Part shown: positions 22,072 through 31,453 of the stretch, piece by piece | Numbering within the stretch: position 1 is the first letter of the stretch | How the letters are laid out: the number at the start of each line of letters is the position of its first letter | DNA from: Sedimentisphaerales bacterium | GTDB taxonomy: Bacteria; Planctomycetota; Phycisphaerae; Sedimentisphaerales; Anaerobacaceae | Assembly (NCBI GenBank): GCA_016931715.1 | Contig: JAFGEF010000019.1 | Span: forward strand, 1-35,750 | Reading direction: 5' to 3' | Length of the DNA stretch: 35,750 bases | Notes under the pieces: generated by a model | What the model was told of the DNA's origin: nothing | Seen by the model: only the letters and a program-made list of their open reading frames with translations | Databases searched by the model: none | Position numbers and translations under genes: made by a program

Positions 22072-25000
22072 TCAAATTAAATTCCTCGTAGATTTTCTGT
22101 TAAAAACCAAATATATACATGGCATCAGTAATAATGCTGCGGCAATTTCAAATATAAGCCCTCCTATTGCCGCGACCGCCATTGGCTGAAGCAGGTCTCC
22201 GCCTTCGCCAAGATTTAACGCCAGCGGAATAAAACCAGCAATTGTACTGACAGTCGTCATAATTCTTGGCCTAAAACGTATTTTGCTTGCTTTTAATACG
22301 GCGTCAAAAGCTGAAAGGTTTTCGCTTTTCCTGATTTCTTCTGTGTATGTAAGTAAAAGAACACCGTCATTGACCATAGCCGCTACTACTACCAAAAGAC
22401 CAATCGCTACGGTTGCCCCGACTGCCAAACCAGACCAGTATAATCCATAAATCATTCCGATAACGCAAAACGGCAGGCAAATCAAAATCAAAACTGGCAG
22501 TTTTACACTTTCAAACTGTACCGCAAGAATCACAAAAGCAAAGAAAACCGCAAAACCAAGCAGCCATTTGGCGGTTTTTGTCATTTCCTCCATCATCTGC
22601 GCCTGGCCGCCCATTTCAAGATAAACTCCATTGGGTTTTTCAAGTTTTGACAATGCTTCTTCGGCTGCTTTAACCGCCTGACCCACGCTGATTACTGAAG
22701 AATCAGCGCGCACTATGATCTGTTTTGCCTGGTCTTCTCTGACAATCTCAACCGGACCGACCGCTCTTTTTACTTCAGCGATATCACGAAGATAAAATTG
22801 CTGACCTTTTACGTTTTCAAGTATTAACTGCTCGATATCCTCTTTACTGGTAATCTTTGTTTCAGGTACCATTACCCTTATGGCATAATATTCGGAAGCA
22901 TCTCTGTATTGGGTCGCAACTTCACCCTGAATAAGCGAGCGAAGCGTCTGGGCGACCTGTCTTATAGGAATTTGCAGCGATGAAGCTCTTGCACGGTCAA
23001 CATAGACCCTGTATTCCGGCTTGGTCAAATCCATCGAGAGATTCACGCCGGTAAGTCCATCGGTCTGGTTCAAAGTTGATGCCGCTTTTTGAGCGAAAGC
23101 AAATATTTCCTCTATATCTGTTCCGTTGACTTTGACTTCCACCTGCTGTTGCCCTGATTGCCTGATGCCCTTGATTTTAATGTGCATCACTGCGATTTTG
23201 CCGCCGGGAATAGGAATTTTGCCCATTTCGGGTCTTAACTTTTGTATGAAATCATCCGTTGAAATTTTTCTCCCGGATTTTGGCACAAGCTGAATGTCAA
23301 TTTCACCTTCCTGCGCAATCTCATAAGTGTAAAGCCCCATGATCTTGCCTCCTGCCAGCGTGAAATAGCTCTGTATCGTTTCATCATTCCTGATTCTCTG
23401 CTCGATATCTGCAAGAATGACGTTCGCCCTTTCCACAGAAGCTCCTGCTGGCAGTATTAATTTTATCATTACTCTGCCGTCATCTATTTCCGGTAGAAAT
23501 TCTGAACCTGTTTGACCAAAAAGGAAAACACCTAATCCCAGTAATGCTAAGGCAATTAATATCACTAACCATCTTAACTTCAATGATACAGCAAGCAGCC
23601 CGCCATAACCTTTGGCTGCGTAATCATTCACAATGTCCAGGATACGACCTATACCCTTTTTCGTAGGACCTTTTTTAATGAGACGGTCCGCTATTAAGGG
23701 CGTTATGGTCAGAGCTATAAAAAGGGATAAAACCGCGATACCGGCAATAACCATTACCAGCTCTTTAAACAGCAGTGACATAAGTCCGGGTACAAGCAAA
23801 AAAGGCAAAAACAATGCAAGATAAGACAGTGTTGCCGCCATCATCGCTGTCCCGATTTCACTCATCGCCTTGAGAGTTGATTCGCTTCCATTGAGGTTCT
23901 TTATGCGGGTGATATTTTCAACTGCGACAATCGAATTATCCAGCACAACACCCATCGCTACAACCAGCCCGCCGAGCGAGAAAATGTTCAGACTGAAACC
24001 CGCCATTTTCATCACAAAGAAATTTGCTACCAGCGTCAGCGGCATGGCGAGAATCAGAACTATAATCTGCCGCCAATGACCGAGAAAAATATAAGTAACG
24101 ATGATAACTAATATCGCGGCTACAATAGCGGAATCCTTGACGCTATTAATAGCGGCCATAACATAATCACCCTGATTTTCCACAACACCGAAAACGATAT
24201 CTTCCGGTATTTCCGACTTGAGTTGTTCGAGCCTTTCCTTTACGGCATTGGCGACTTTCACCGTATTGGATTCGGCCTGCTTTAGAATACTCAGTTGAAC
24301 ACAATTTTCTCCGTTAAAACGGGTTATAACACGAGCTTCTTCGTGTGAATCCTCAATACTTCCCACATCTTTCAGATATACCAGACCCTCATCGCTGTGA
24401 GCAACAACTACATTTCGTATTTCATCGAGTGATTCGAACTCACCCATCGTTCGGGCAATGATTTCTCGCGATTCTACTGTAATCCTTCCTGCGAACATCT
24501 CTTTATTTTCTTCATAAAGTGTTCTGGCAATACCCGAAGGACTCAGGCTGTAAGCTAACATTCGCGAAGGGTCAAGATGGACGCGAATTTCTCTTTTTAA
24601 TCCACCGACAATTTCTACTCCTGCGGTACCTGAAACAGTTGCTATTCGGTCCTGTAACCAGTTATCACACCAGTCCCGAAGCCATACTAAATCTCGCTTC
24701 TCAGAAGAGACAGTAACCTGCATCACAGGCAACTGTGACGGGTCAGCTTTGAAAATCACTGGCGGATCCGTATCCGAAGGTAATTCTTTGGCGATCCTGC
24801 CCATCGCTGCGATAACATCCTGATAAGCTTCTTCAACCTTAACACCATATTCAAAATTCACATGGAGTGTGTACATACCTTCGATGCTTGATGACTCGAT
24901 ATAATCGAGGTTGTCAACGGTGGCCAGCACCCGTTCGATCGGGTCGGCGATATTTTTGTCGATATCTTCCGGAGTTGCCCCTCGCCACCAGATGTGAATT

Positions 25001-25137
25001 TTTATCATAGGGTAAGTAATTTCCGGCAGATAATCAACGTCAAGCTGCCTGAGAGAAAATAGACCAACTACAAATACCGCTATCGCAATAACGGCAGCCC
25101 CAATTGGTCTTGATAGGGTAGATTTTGTAACATTCAT
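22072..25137 (-). CDS. RND-family efflux pump, inner-membrane subunit
   Basis: A 1021-residue RND transporter. The N-terminus TLSRPIGAAVIAIAVFVVGL, the two large periplasmic loops and twelve membrane helices follow the AcrB plan. In helix 4 the proton-relay region reads GVVLDNSIVAVEN (Asp400, Asn401). AcrB has two Asp here, and many single-Asp members are known. Most features fit the hydrophobe/drug type rather than the CusA heavy-metal type, and no methionine relay is evident, so its cargo is uncertain. It forms a tripartite pump with the adaptor and TolC-like genes. ATG at 25137 overlaps the adaptor stop by 4 bases, meaning tight translational coupling. Confidence 0.93.
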   Translation of the reverse strand: MNVTKSTLSRPIGAAVIAIAVFVVGLFSLRQLDVDYLPEITYPMIKIHIWWRGATPEDIDKNIADPIERVLATVDNLDYIESSSIEGMYTLHVNFEYGVKVEEAYQDVIAAMGRIAKELPSDTDPPVIFKADPSQLPVMQVTVSSEKRDLVWLRDWCDNWLQDRIATVSGTAGVEIVGGLKREIRVHLDPSRMLAYSLSPSGIARTLYEENKEMFAGRITVESREIIARTMGEFESLDEIRNVVVAHSDEGLVYLKDVGSIEDSHEEARVITRFNGENCVQLSILKQAESNTVKVANAVKERLEQLKSEIPEDIVFGVVENQGDYVMAAINSVKDSAIVAAILVIIVTYIFLGHWRQIIVLILAMPLTLVANFFVMKMAGFSLNIFSLGGLVVAMGVVLDNSIVAVENITRIKNLNGSESTLKAMSEIGTAMMAATLSYLALFLPFLLVPGLMSLLFKELVMVIAGIAVLSLFIALTITPLIADRLIKKGPTKKGIGRILDIVNDYAAKGYGGLLAVSLKLRWLVILIALALLGLGVFLFGQTGSEFLPEIDDGRVMIKLILPAGASVERANVILADIEQRIRNDETIQSYFTLAGGKIMGLYTYEIAQEGEIDIQLVPKSGRKISTDDFIQKLRPEMGKIPIPGGKIAVMHIKIKGIRQSGQQQVEVKVNGTDIEEIFAFAQKAASTLNQTDGLTGVNLSMDLTKPEYRVYVDRARASSLQIPIRQVAQTLRSLIQGEVATQYRDASEYYAIRVMVPETKITSKEDIEQLILENVKGQQFYLRDIAEVKRAVGPVEIVREDQAKQIIVRADSSVISVGQAVKAAEEALSKLEKPNGVYLEMGGQAQMMEEMTKTAKWLLGFAVFFAFVILAVQFESVKLPVLILICLPFCVIGMIYGLYWSGLAVGATVAIGLLVVVAAMVNDGVLLLTYTEEIRKSENLSAFDAVLKASKIRFRPRIMTTVSTIAGFIPLALNLGEGGDLLQPMAVAAIGGLIFEIAAALLLMPCIYLVFNRKSTRNLI

Positions 25138-26228
25138 TTTTTACCGCCGGTTTCTTTATTTGTCTTTTTAACTTCTCCGCCGATGACTTTCACCGCTGCG
25201 CCGTTTTTGAGCTTTTCATTTCCTTCAACAACAACCTTTTCGCCCGGCTTGATTCCTTCAAGTACCTGTACCATCAGATTTTTTTCAAGTCCGATTCTGA
25301 TTTTTCTGGCCTCAGCCTTTTCCTCGATAATTACAAACGCCATCGGCTCATTCATGGTATTTAAGATAATCGCTTTATCTGGAATCAGAATAGCGTTTTC
25401 CGCAGTTTCCAGCACAAGCCGTAAGCGGGCAAACATTCCCGGCAAAAGCGAAATGCCGTTGTTGTATATGATTACCGCCTCGGCGGTTCTCGTCCTTGTT
25501 TGCCGGTTCAGTTCAGGATAAATCCTTGTAATTTCACCTTTTAATTTCTGTCCGGGATAAGCATCCAGCTCCGCCTCAACAGTCATACCCTTTCGTACAA
25601 CCGCCGACTGCGATTCCGGTATGGCAAATTCAATAACTGTACTGGTCGGGTCATAAATCTCGACAAGAGATTCACGGGGAGCTACATAATAACCATCAGT
25701 AACAAAAACCTTCGAAACCATCCCGTCCCATGGTGCTTTTATCTGGTAATCATCAACACTTTCCAATGCTTTACTGAGTTCCGCTCTTGCGCGAGAGACC
25801 TTTAAATTCGCAGTTTCCAGGTCCTCTGCGGGAATTGCACCGCTCTCAACAAGTTTTATAACTCGTTTTAATTCTTCCTGTTCCCGTGCAAGAGAATCCT
25901 GGGCAGCCTGTACGAAAGCATCTGCCGCTTTCTTGCGGCCGATAGTAAGAAGCACTTGCTCTGCGCTAACATGGTCTCCTTCACGGACCTGACACTGCAT
26001 AATGGGTCCTTCAGCGGGAGAACCCATTTTTGCAACTTTTGTCGCTGTAACCGAACCGGTAAGCTCGAGCGTTCTCGATATTGTACCTGTGATTGCTATC
26101 TCTGTTTTAACGACAGGGATTTTCTGTGATTGAGCATTGCCTGTCTGTTCCGGGGTTTTTTTTCTGCAACCAGAAACAAGCACATTTATTGTAATAATTA
26201 TTGCTAAAAAAGATAAAAAACTTTTCAT
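25134..26228 (-). CDS. RND efflux adaptor lipoprotein (membrane fusion protein)
   Basis: A 364-residue periplasmic adaptor. Signal and lipobox are LVSGC near residue 20, so it is lipid-anchored. The lipoyl domain (GPIMQCQVREGDHVSAEQVL) is followed by a coiled-coil hairpin (about 85-130), a beta-barrel part (VIEFAIPES), and the C-terminal MP domain ending VLEGIKPGEKVVVEG. These parts match HlyD/AcrA-type adaptors. The frame extends to 26255, but ATG 26228 with GGGGAAAA upstream places the lipoprotein signal at the start. It overlaps the TolC-like stop in an ATGA and the RND start in another ATGA. Confidence 0.92.
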   Translation of the reverse strand: MKSFLSFLAIIITINVLVSGCRKKTPEQTGNAQSQKIPVVKTEIAITGTISRTLELTGSVTATKVAKMGSPAEGPIMQCQVREGDHVSAEQVLLTIGRKKAADAFVQAAQDSLAREQEELKRVIKLVESGAIPAEDLETANLKVSRARAELSKALESVDDYQIKAPWDGMVSKVFVTDGYYVAPRESLVEIYDPTSTVIEFAIPESQSAVVRKGMTVEAELDAYPGQKLKGEITRIYPELNRQTRTRTAEAVIIYNNGISLLPGMFARLRLVLETAENAILIPDKAIILNTMNEPMAFVIIEEKAEARKIRIGLEKNLMVQVLEGIKPGEKVVVEGNEKLKNGAAVKVIGGEVKKTNKETGGKK

Positions 26229-27628
26229 ATTTTTTCCCCTGTTGCAAGTCGCCATTGAGCTAAAGACACATTATAATCCGCCAAAGTCCTGAAATAGTTC
26301 GTCTGAGACTCTAATAAAGCTGCCTGCGCATCAAGAACATCAATAATTGCCCCCTTACCCAAGTCATATTTTTCCCGTTCTATACGTAAAGACTCATCAG
26401 CTTGTTCTACTGCCTTCTGTACGGCTTCGATACGCTCCAATGATGACCCGATATTCAGCATGGCGGTTTCGACATCCAGACGAATCTGGAGTTCGAGTTT
26501 GCGAAGCCTTTCTCTGGCGGCAGAAAGCTTTGCTCGCTGTTCTGCGACTTTGGCCGAAACTCGTCCGCCGTCATAGATTGGGATTTCAGCAACGAGACCG
26601 ATTCTTCCGATGTCATCAGTTTCATTACCCGATCCGGAAGTTGGTCCCACAGCCCATCTTTCGCCATAAGAACTCTGTAGATAAACAGTAGGCCGGTGCC
26701 CAGCCATAGCGGTATCAACCTTGCGAGCTTGCGCTTCAAGCGATGACCGTGCCGCGAGGTAATCAGCACGCTTATTCAAAGCCAATTGCAAAGCTGACTC
26801 CAAGTTCGTATTTAATCCTTCATGCTCAGAGGTTAATTCCCCCTGCGGAAATAGCGTTTCATCATGATTCTCCAAACCAAGCAGGTTCAACCAGGCACGA
26901 TGCTGAATAGCTAATATATTTTTCTCCTGCACTAACCGCTGTTCTATATCCGCCAGGCGAACATTCGTACGCAGCCTATCTACTTCGGCTGCCTTTTGTG
27001 CGTTAACCAGGTCATCAACATGTTTTAGGTGTTCATGAAGAACTTTGCCGGAAAACTCAAGTGATTCAACTACGCGCTGCTGAGCAAGAATACTGAAGAA
27101 CATACTTGATACGTTGAAAACCAGTTCCTCCCGGCTGCGTGCCAAGAGATGATTTGCTGCATTTTGCAACAGTTCCGCTGCTTTAACTTGGTTGACCAGC
27201 CGACCTCCGGTGAGGAGCGGCATTGTGATTACAAAATCACCTGAAATTATATCCCGGCTCAAGACCGCTGGATCACCAGGCTGGCGAACAGGCAACAATC
27301 TTTGCTCATCAAGATGGTGTATGTATCCGCCAGCTATCCCAAAAATTGGCAGTTGCTCAGCTTTTGCAAAGTCAAGCTCAGCCTGTGACGCCGCAGCATC
27401 AAAACTAGTAGCGGCGATATCCGGATTGTTAGAAAGGGCAATATCAATAGCTTGTTGAAGATCGATTGGCCCCTGCGTAGGAGTTACTTTTGAAATATCT
27501 GGTTTTTCTTCACGAACAGCAGCCACGTCCATAGCAACTGGTTGGTATGGGGCGTTGGGATCCATTCCGGCACAGCCATAACATATTAATAATATAGCAC
27601 TTATAAAAATTAATTTTATTCCTAACAT
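26225..27628 (-). CDS. TolC-family outer-membrane efflux lipoprotein
   Basis: A 467-residue outer-membrane factor. The signal peptide ends in a lipobox-like ICYGC (Cys19), and the body has the two long repeat halves of the family: IDLQQAIDIALSNNPDIAAT and LESALQLALNKRADYLAARS starts, with coiled helices and strand segments between. NYFRTLADYNVSLAQWRLATG at the end is the classical closing helix. It forms the exit duct for the RND pump, and the three genes overlap in order tolC, adaptor, pump. The first codon ATG at 27628 follows a vestigial thioredoxin start by 6 bases. Confidence 0.92.
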   Translation of the reverse strand: MLGIKLIFISAILLICYGCAGMDPNAPYQPVAMDVAAVREEKPDISKVTPTQGPIDLQQAIDIALSNNPDIAATSFDAAASQAELDFAKAEQLPIFGIAGGYIHHLDEQRLLPVRQPGDPAVLSRDIISGDFVITMPLLTGGRLVNQVKAAELLQNAANHLLARSREELVFNVSSMFFSILAQQRVVESLEFSGKVLHEHLKHVDDLVNAQKAAEVDRLRTNVRLADIEQRLVQEKNILAIQHRAWLNLLGLENHDETLFPQGELTSEHEGLNTNLESALQLALNKRADYLAARSSLEAQARKVDTAMAGHRPTVYLQSSYGERWAVGPTSGSGNETDDIGRIGLVAEIPIYDGGRVSAKVAEQRAKLSAARERLRKLELQIRLDVETAMLNIGSSLERIEAVQKAVEQADESLRIEREKYDLGKGAIIDVLDAQAALLESQTNYFRTLADYNVSLAQWRLATGEKI

Positions 27629-27634
27629 ATCAGC

Positions 27635-27679
27635 CTAACCTTTTTGACCTCTGATACCAAGAATTTGTATTTTTTTCAT
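27635..27679 (-). pseudogene. Vestigial start of a small thioredoxin gene
   Basis: ATG at 27679, with GGAG a few bases upstream, opens a 14-codon frame MKKIQILGIRGQKG ending in TAG. The first eight residues, and most of the bases encoding them, equal the start of the intact CxxC thioredoxin at 22050 (MKKIQILGTGCPKC). The active-site region is lost. It looks like what remains after a duplication or an insertion moved the thioredoxin gene away from this place. Chance identity over eight codons is unlikely but not excluded. Confidence 0.5.
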
Positions 27680-27692
27680 ATCTTAATCTCCA

Positions 27693-28183
27693 TTATTTTT
27701 GGAACCTTTTATCGGCAATTCCATTTTGACCTGACACATTGTCATACCAGCCGCATTTTTGAACTTCAAATTTATCGAATTTCGAAAAATATGGTTTTAT
27801 ATCTATTAAAGGAGTACCGTCCAGAATATCCACATTCGCGATATAAAGTTTTCCAACTTCAACTTTCAAAAGACGAACCGGTGACATTCCAATCGGATTT
27901 GGCCTGCACGGCGCGCGAGTAGCAAATAAGCCTCTTTCAACTGTATCCATGTAAGGCTTAACTAACGGCCGGAATTCTATTACTTTATGAAACCAGTAAA
28001 TCAGCCATATTCTCTCGAATCCGTCAAGGTCTTTCAATGCCTGCATGTACGGCTCATAAATCTCCACGACTCCTTCGCTATCATTTGCAAAAACAGGCTG
28101 AATCGGAGCTCCCTGGGATTCTTTTAATGATGAATGTATAATGCCGATGGGTTTTATTGTTATTGACATATCATCTTCATATT

Positions 28184-28187
<4 letters not shown>
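27693..28187 (-). CDS. trmO: TrmO-family SAM-dependent methyltransferase
   Basis: A 164-residue protein of the TrmO (YaeB/UPF0066) family. In E. coli TrmO methylates the threonylcarbamoyl-adenosine at position 37 of tRNA-Thr. Motifs: [13 protein letters not shown] near the start, [35 protein letters not shown] and [15 protein letters not shown], all characteristic. I start at ATG 28187 because it overlaps the acr3 stop in an ATGA and has AAAGGA upstream; the frame is open to 28229. The C-terminal extension of larger TrmO proteins is absent. TrmO-like genes inside arsenic operons are known, and a role in tRNA modification or in metalloid methylation there is unproven. Confidence 0.85.
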
Positions 28188-29302
<1,115 letters not shown>

Positions 29303-29309
29303 ATACTGC

Positions 29310-30131
29310 TCATTTTTTATAGGCTGTTATATTAACGCTCACTGCATAGTCACCCGTTTTTGTTCCTTCAGGTAAATCTTCTGTTACCTGCCTGTACAGC
29401 GGATCGTTACAATCGGTCATCACATCTATATTGTATGCTTTCTCTTCGATCTTAATGTCACTCAATCCCGCCTGCTTCATCATCTCACGGGTCTGGTCGA
29501 TAAGAACCGCACCTGCGATACAGCCTACAAGCGCAGTCACGGATTTTAATACTTTTTCAGGCAGCAGTTTTTTCAAAGCCAGGTCTGATATGCATGCCTT
29601 GCCGCCAGGTTTGAGCACACGTGCGATTTCATTCCACACCTGCTGTTTATCAGGCGAGAGATTTATCACGCAGTTTGATATTACTACATCGATACTTGCA
29701 TCGGCAGCCGGAAGATGCTCAATTTCACCAAGACGGAACTCGATATTGGAAAGCCCGGTCTTTTTAGTAAATTTCGCAATACCTGCCCTTGCCTTGCTGA
29801 GCATATCTGGAGTCATATCGACTCCGATAGCTCTGCCTTTTGCTCCGACTTTTTTCGCCGCGATAAAGACATCGAAACCTCCGCCGCTGCCGAGGTCCAG
29901 AACTGTTTGGCCGGATTGCAGATTTGCAATGGCAGTTGGGTTACCGCAGGAAAGTCCCATGTTCGCGCCTTCAGGCAGAACATCAAGCTCCTGTGTCGTA
30001 TATCCTATTGTTTCTGCAAAAGTGTTCGGCGCAGAGGAATTGCATCCGCAGCCACAGCCTGTATTTCCCTTTGCTATTTTTGAATATCCCTGTCGAACCG
30101 CATCTCTGATTTTTTCATCAGACTGAGCCAT
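29310..30131 (-). CDS. arsM: Arsenite S-adenosylmethionine methyltransferase
   Basis: A 273-residue enzyme that methylates As(III) to mono-, di- and perhaps trimethyl forms. SAM-binding motif I is [11 protein letters not shown] (79-89). The arsenite-binding Cys are Cys62 in NMGLSCGNP, Cys154 in [11 protein letters not shown] and Cys204 in GCIAGA; the 154-to-204 spacing of 50 equals that of the studied algal ArsM. An extra Cys cluster, CGCGC (26-30), near the N-terminus may hold the metalloid too. AAAGG precedes the ATG. It starts 6 bases after arsC. The products could be exported by the ArsP-like permease at the head of the operon. Confidence 0.96.
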   Translation of the reverse strand: MAQSDEKIRDAVRQGYSKIAKGNTGCGCGCNSSAPNTFAETIGYTTQELDVLPEGANMGLSCGNPTAIANLQSGQTVLDLGSGGGFDVFIAAKKVGAKGRAIGVDMTPDMLSKARAGIAKFTKKTGLSNIEFRLGEIEHLPAADASIDVVISNCVINLSPDKQQVWNEIARVLKPGGKACISDLALKKLLPEKVLKSVTALVGCIAGAVLIDQTREMMKQAGLSDIKIEEKAYNIDVMTDCNDPLYRQVTEDLPEGTKTGDYAVSVNITAYKK

Positions 30132-30137
30132 AAAAAT

Positions 30138-30668
30138 TTACCTTTCATTTTTAGTTGTGGCATGGCCATCCTGGCCATGCTTCATGGGCAAGATGCCCAT
30201 GACACGATTATTCTTGTTAGTATCCTGATCGACTTTCGTCAAAGCATCCGGAAGCGTCTCTACGAATTTTTTTATTTCGTCGCGTACCCTGCGATAGATT
30301 TCCAACGCTTCTTCCTGCGATTTTACGTTTTTAGCAAGTCTTGGCGGATCATCGAAACCCACATGAATTACTTTTGTCTTGCCGGGAAAAAGGGGGCAGC
30401 TTTCGTGAGCATTATCACATACTGTAATTACATAATCGAAATTAATATTCCTGACTTCATCAAGATGTTTGCTTCGGTGCGAGGAAATAACAACACCGGC
30501 TTCGGCCATTACCTTAACGGCCATTTCATTTAAGCCGTGTGTTTCAATTCCCGCCGAGTATGGTTCTATCGCTTCGCTTTTCAGGTGCTTCGTCCAGCCT
30601 TCAGCCATTTGACTGCGGCAGGAATTACCCGTGCAGAGAAAGAGTATTTTTAATTTATTCATATTCAT
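30138..30668 (-). CDS. arsC: Thioredoxin-coupled arsenate reductase with a repeat-derived tail
   Basis: Reduces arsenate to arsenite with thioredoxin as donor. The 176-residue protein is of the low-molecular-weight phosphatase type: the loop CTGNSCR (Cys12 is the nucleophile in Cx5R), with Cys84 and Cys91 in VCDNAHESCP as the resolving pair. DPP near 107-109 holds the general acid. A normal protein ends at about residue 145-150. Here residues 156-172 (MGILPMKHGQDGHATT) come from an inserted palindromic repeat, so the C-terminus is an add-on. The start at ATG 30668 (or 30662) has a weak ribosome site. Confidence 0.93.
   Translation of the reverse strand: MNMNKLKILFLCTGNSCRSQMAEGWTKHLKSEAIEPYSAGIETHGLNEMAVKVMAEAGVVISSHRSKHLDEVRNINFDYVITVCDNAHESCPLFPGKTKVIHVGFDDPPRLAKNVKSQEEALEIYRRVRDEIKKFVETLPDALTKVDQDTNKNNRVMGILPMKHGQDGHATTKNER
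30156..30206. repeat. Double-hairpin interspersed palindromic repeat, copy 2
   Basis: Two stems with 3-nt loops: GCATGGCCA/TGGCCATGC (30160-30168 with 30172-30180) and CATGGGCA/TGCCCATG (30183-30190 with 30194-30201). The second stem, GGGCAAGATGCCC, is the reverse complement of the core of copy 1 at 168-186. It lies at the 3' end of arsC and is translated as part of that protein. Confidence 0.75.
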
Positions 30669-30694
30669 ACCGACACTTTTTTCATTGCCTGGTT

Positions 30695-31393
30695 CTAATT
30701 TGATTTCTTTGAAAGAAGCAATGCCGCTTCAGCGACTCTGATACCGAGATTCTTCGCGGTTTCCATTCCGAATTCATCTTTTGTAATATCATCGTTGTAA
30801 GTATCTCTGTTCCAAAGCGTAGCTCCCTGATGTGCTTTTGGTTTTCCGCCGACGAGCATTACTTCATGGCATAACATAGCTGCCTGTATCTGTTCAATCA
30901 CAAGTTCCTGGCCGCCATTGCGGAAAGAACCGACAGAAAGAACACCAACAGGTTTATCTGCAAGAAGTAACTTTGGTTCTCTAAGTACATATAATCGCTC
31001 AAGGAGAGCTTTGCACTGCGAGCTCATGGTACGAAAATAAGAGGGTGAACCAATGATTAATCCGCCAAGATTGTATGACATAAAGTAAGGTTCGACTTCG
31101 ACCTGAAAATCATCCAGAATTTCCTGTGGTGACGATGGTGTTGCCCCGCCGATCCAGCCCGATATTTTCAATCCGGCAAGGTCAATAAGCTGAACCTCTA
31201 TCTGAGGACTCACTTTTTTTGCCGCCTCGAGAGCCGTATTTACTGCTGTTGCAGTCGTTTTTCCTTTTCGCGAACTGCAGGAAATGCCTATAATTTTCAC
31301 TGACTTTGATTCTGTCGCTTTCGCTGATTGTGCCATAGCGGCAAAAGCAGTAGTTGCGGCGATGCCTTTCGTTAAGAAATTTCTGCGATCCAT
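30695..31393 (-). CDS. Exported flavodoxin-like NAD(P)H:flavin reductase
   Basis: A 232-residue protein. Residues 1-27 are a twin-arginine export signal (RRNFLTKGI, then a hydrophobic stretch to AQSAKA). The remainder, from IIGISCSSRKGKTTATAVNT, is a flavodoxin-like fold of the NADPH-dependent FMN reductase type, with the segment GLIIGSPSYFRTMSSQCKALL and LSVGSFRNGGQELVIEQ. Tat export fits a protein that carries a folded flavin cofactor. Within arsenic operons the cytoplasmic ArsH, also a flavin reductase, oxidises methylarsenite; this gene could be an envelope counterpart, but that is inference. AAAGGAATAGGAA precedes the ATG. Confidence 0.82.
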   Translation of the reverse strand: MDRRNFLTKGIAATTAFAAMAQSAKATESKSVKIIGISCSSRKGKTTATAVNTALEAAKKVSPQIEVQLIDLAGLKISGWIGGATPSSPQEILDDFQVEVEPYFMSYNLGGLIIGSPSYFRTMSSQCKALLERLYVLREPKLLLADKPVGVLSVGSFRNGGQELVIEQIQAAMLCHEVMLVGGKPKAHQGATLWNRDTYNDDITKDEFGMETAKNLGIRVAEAALLLSKKSN

Positions 31394-31453
31394 AATTTCC
31401 TATTCCTTTACCATTTTTCTATAACTTAGTTATTTTCTATGTGTAGTTTTAAA

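Noticed and set aside
29431-30126. Plus-strand 231-codon frame opposite arsM
   Set aside because: It is an antisense shadow; arsM has all of its motifs.
31421-31433. 13-bp palindrome ATAACTTAGTTAT between the permease and the flavin reductase as a second ArsR site
   Set aside because: It does not share the ATACT/AGTAT half-sites of the promoter dyad and no promoter overlaps it.
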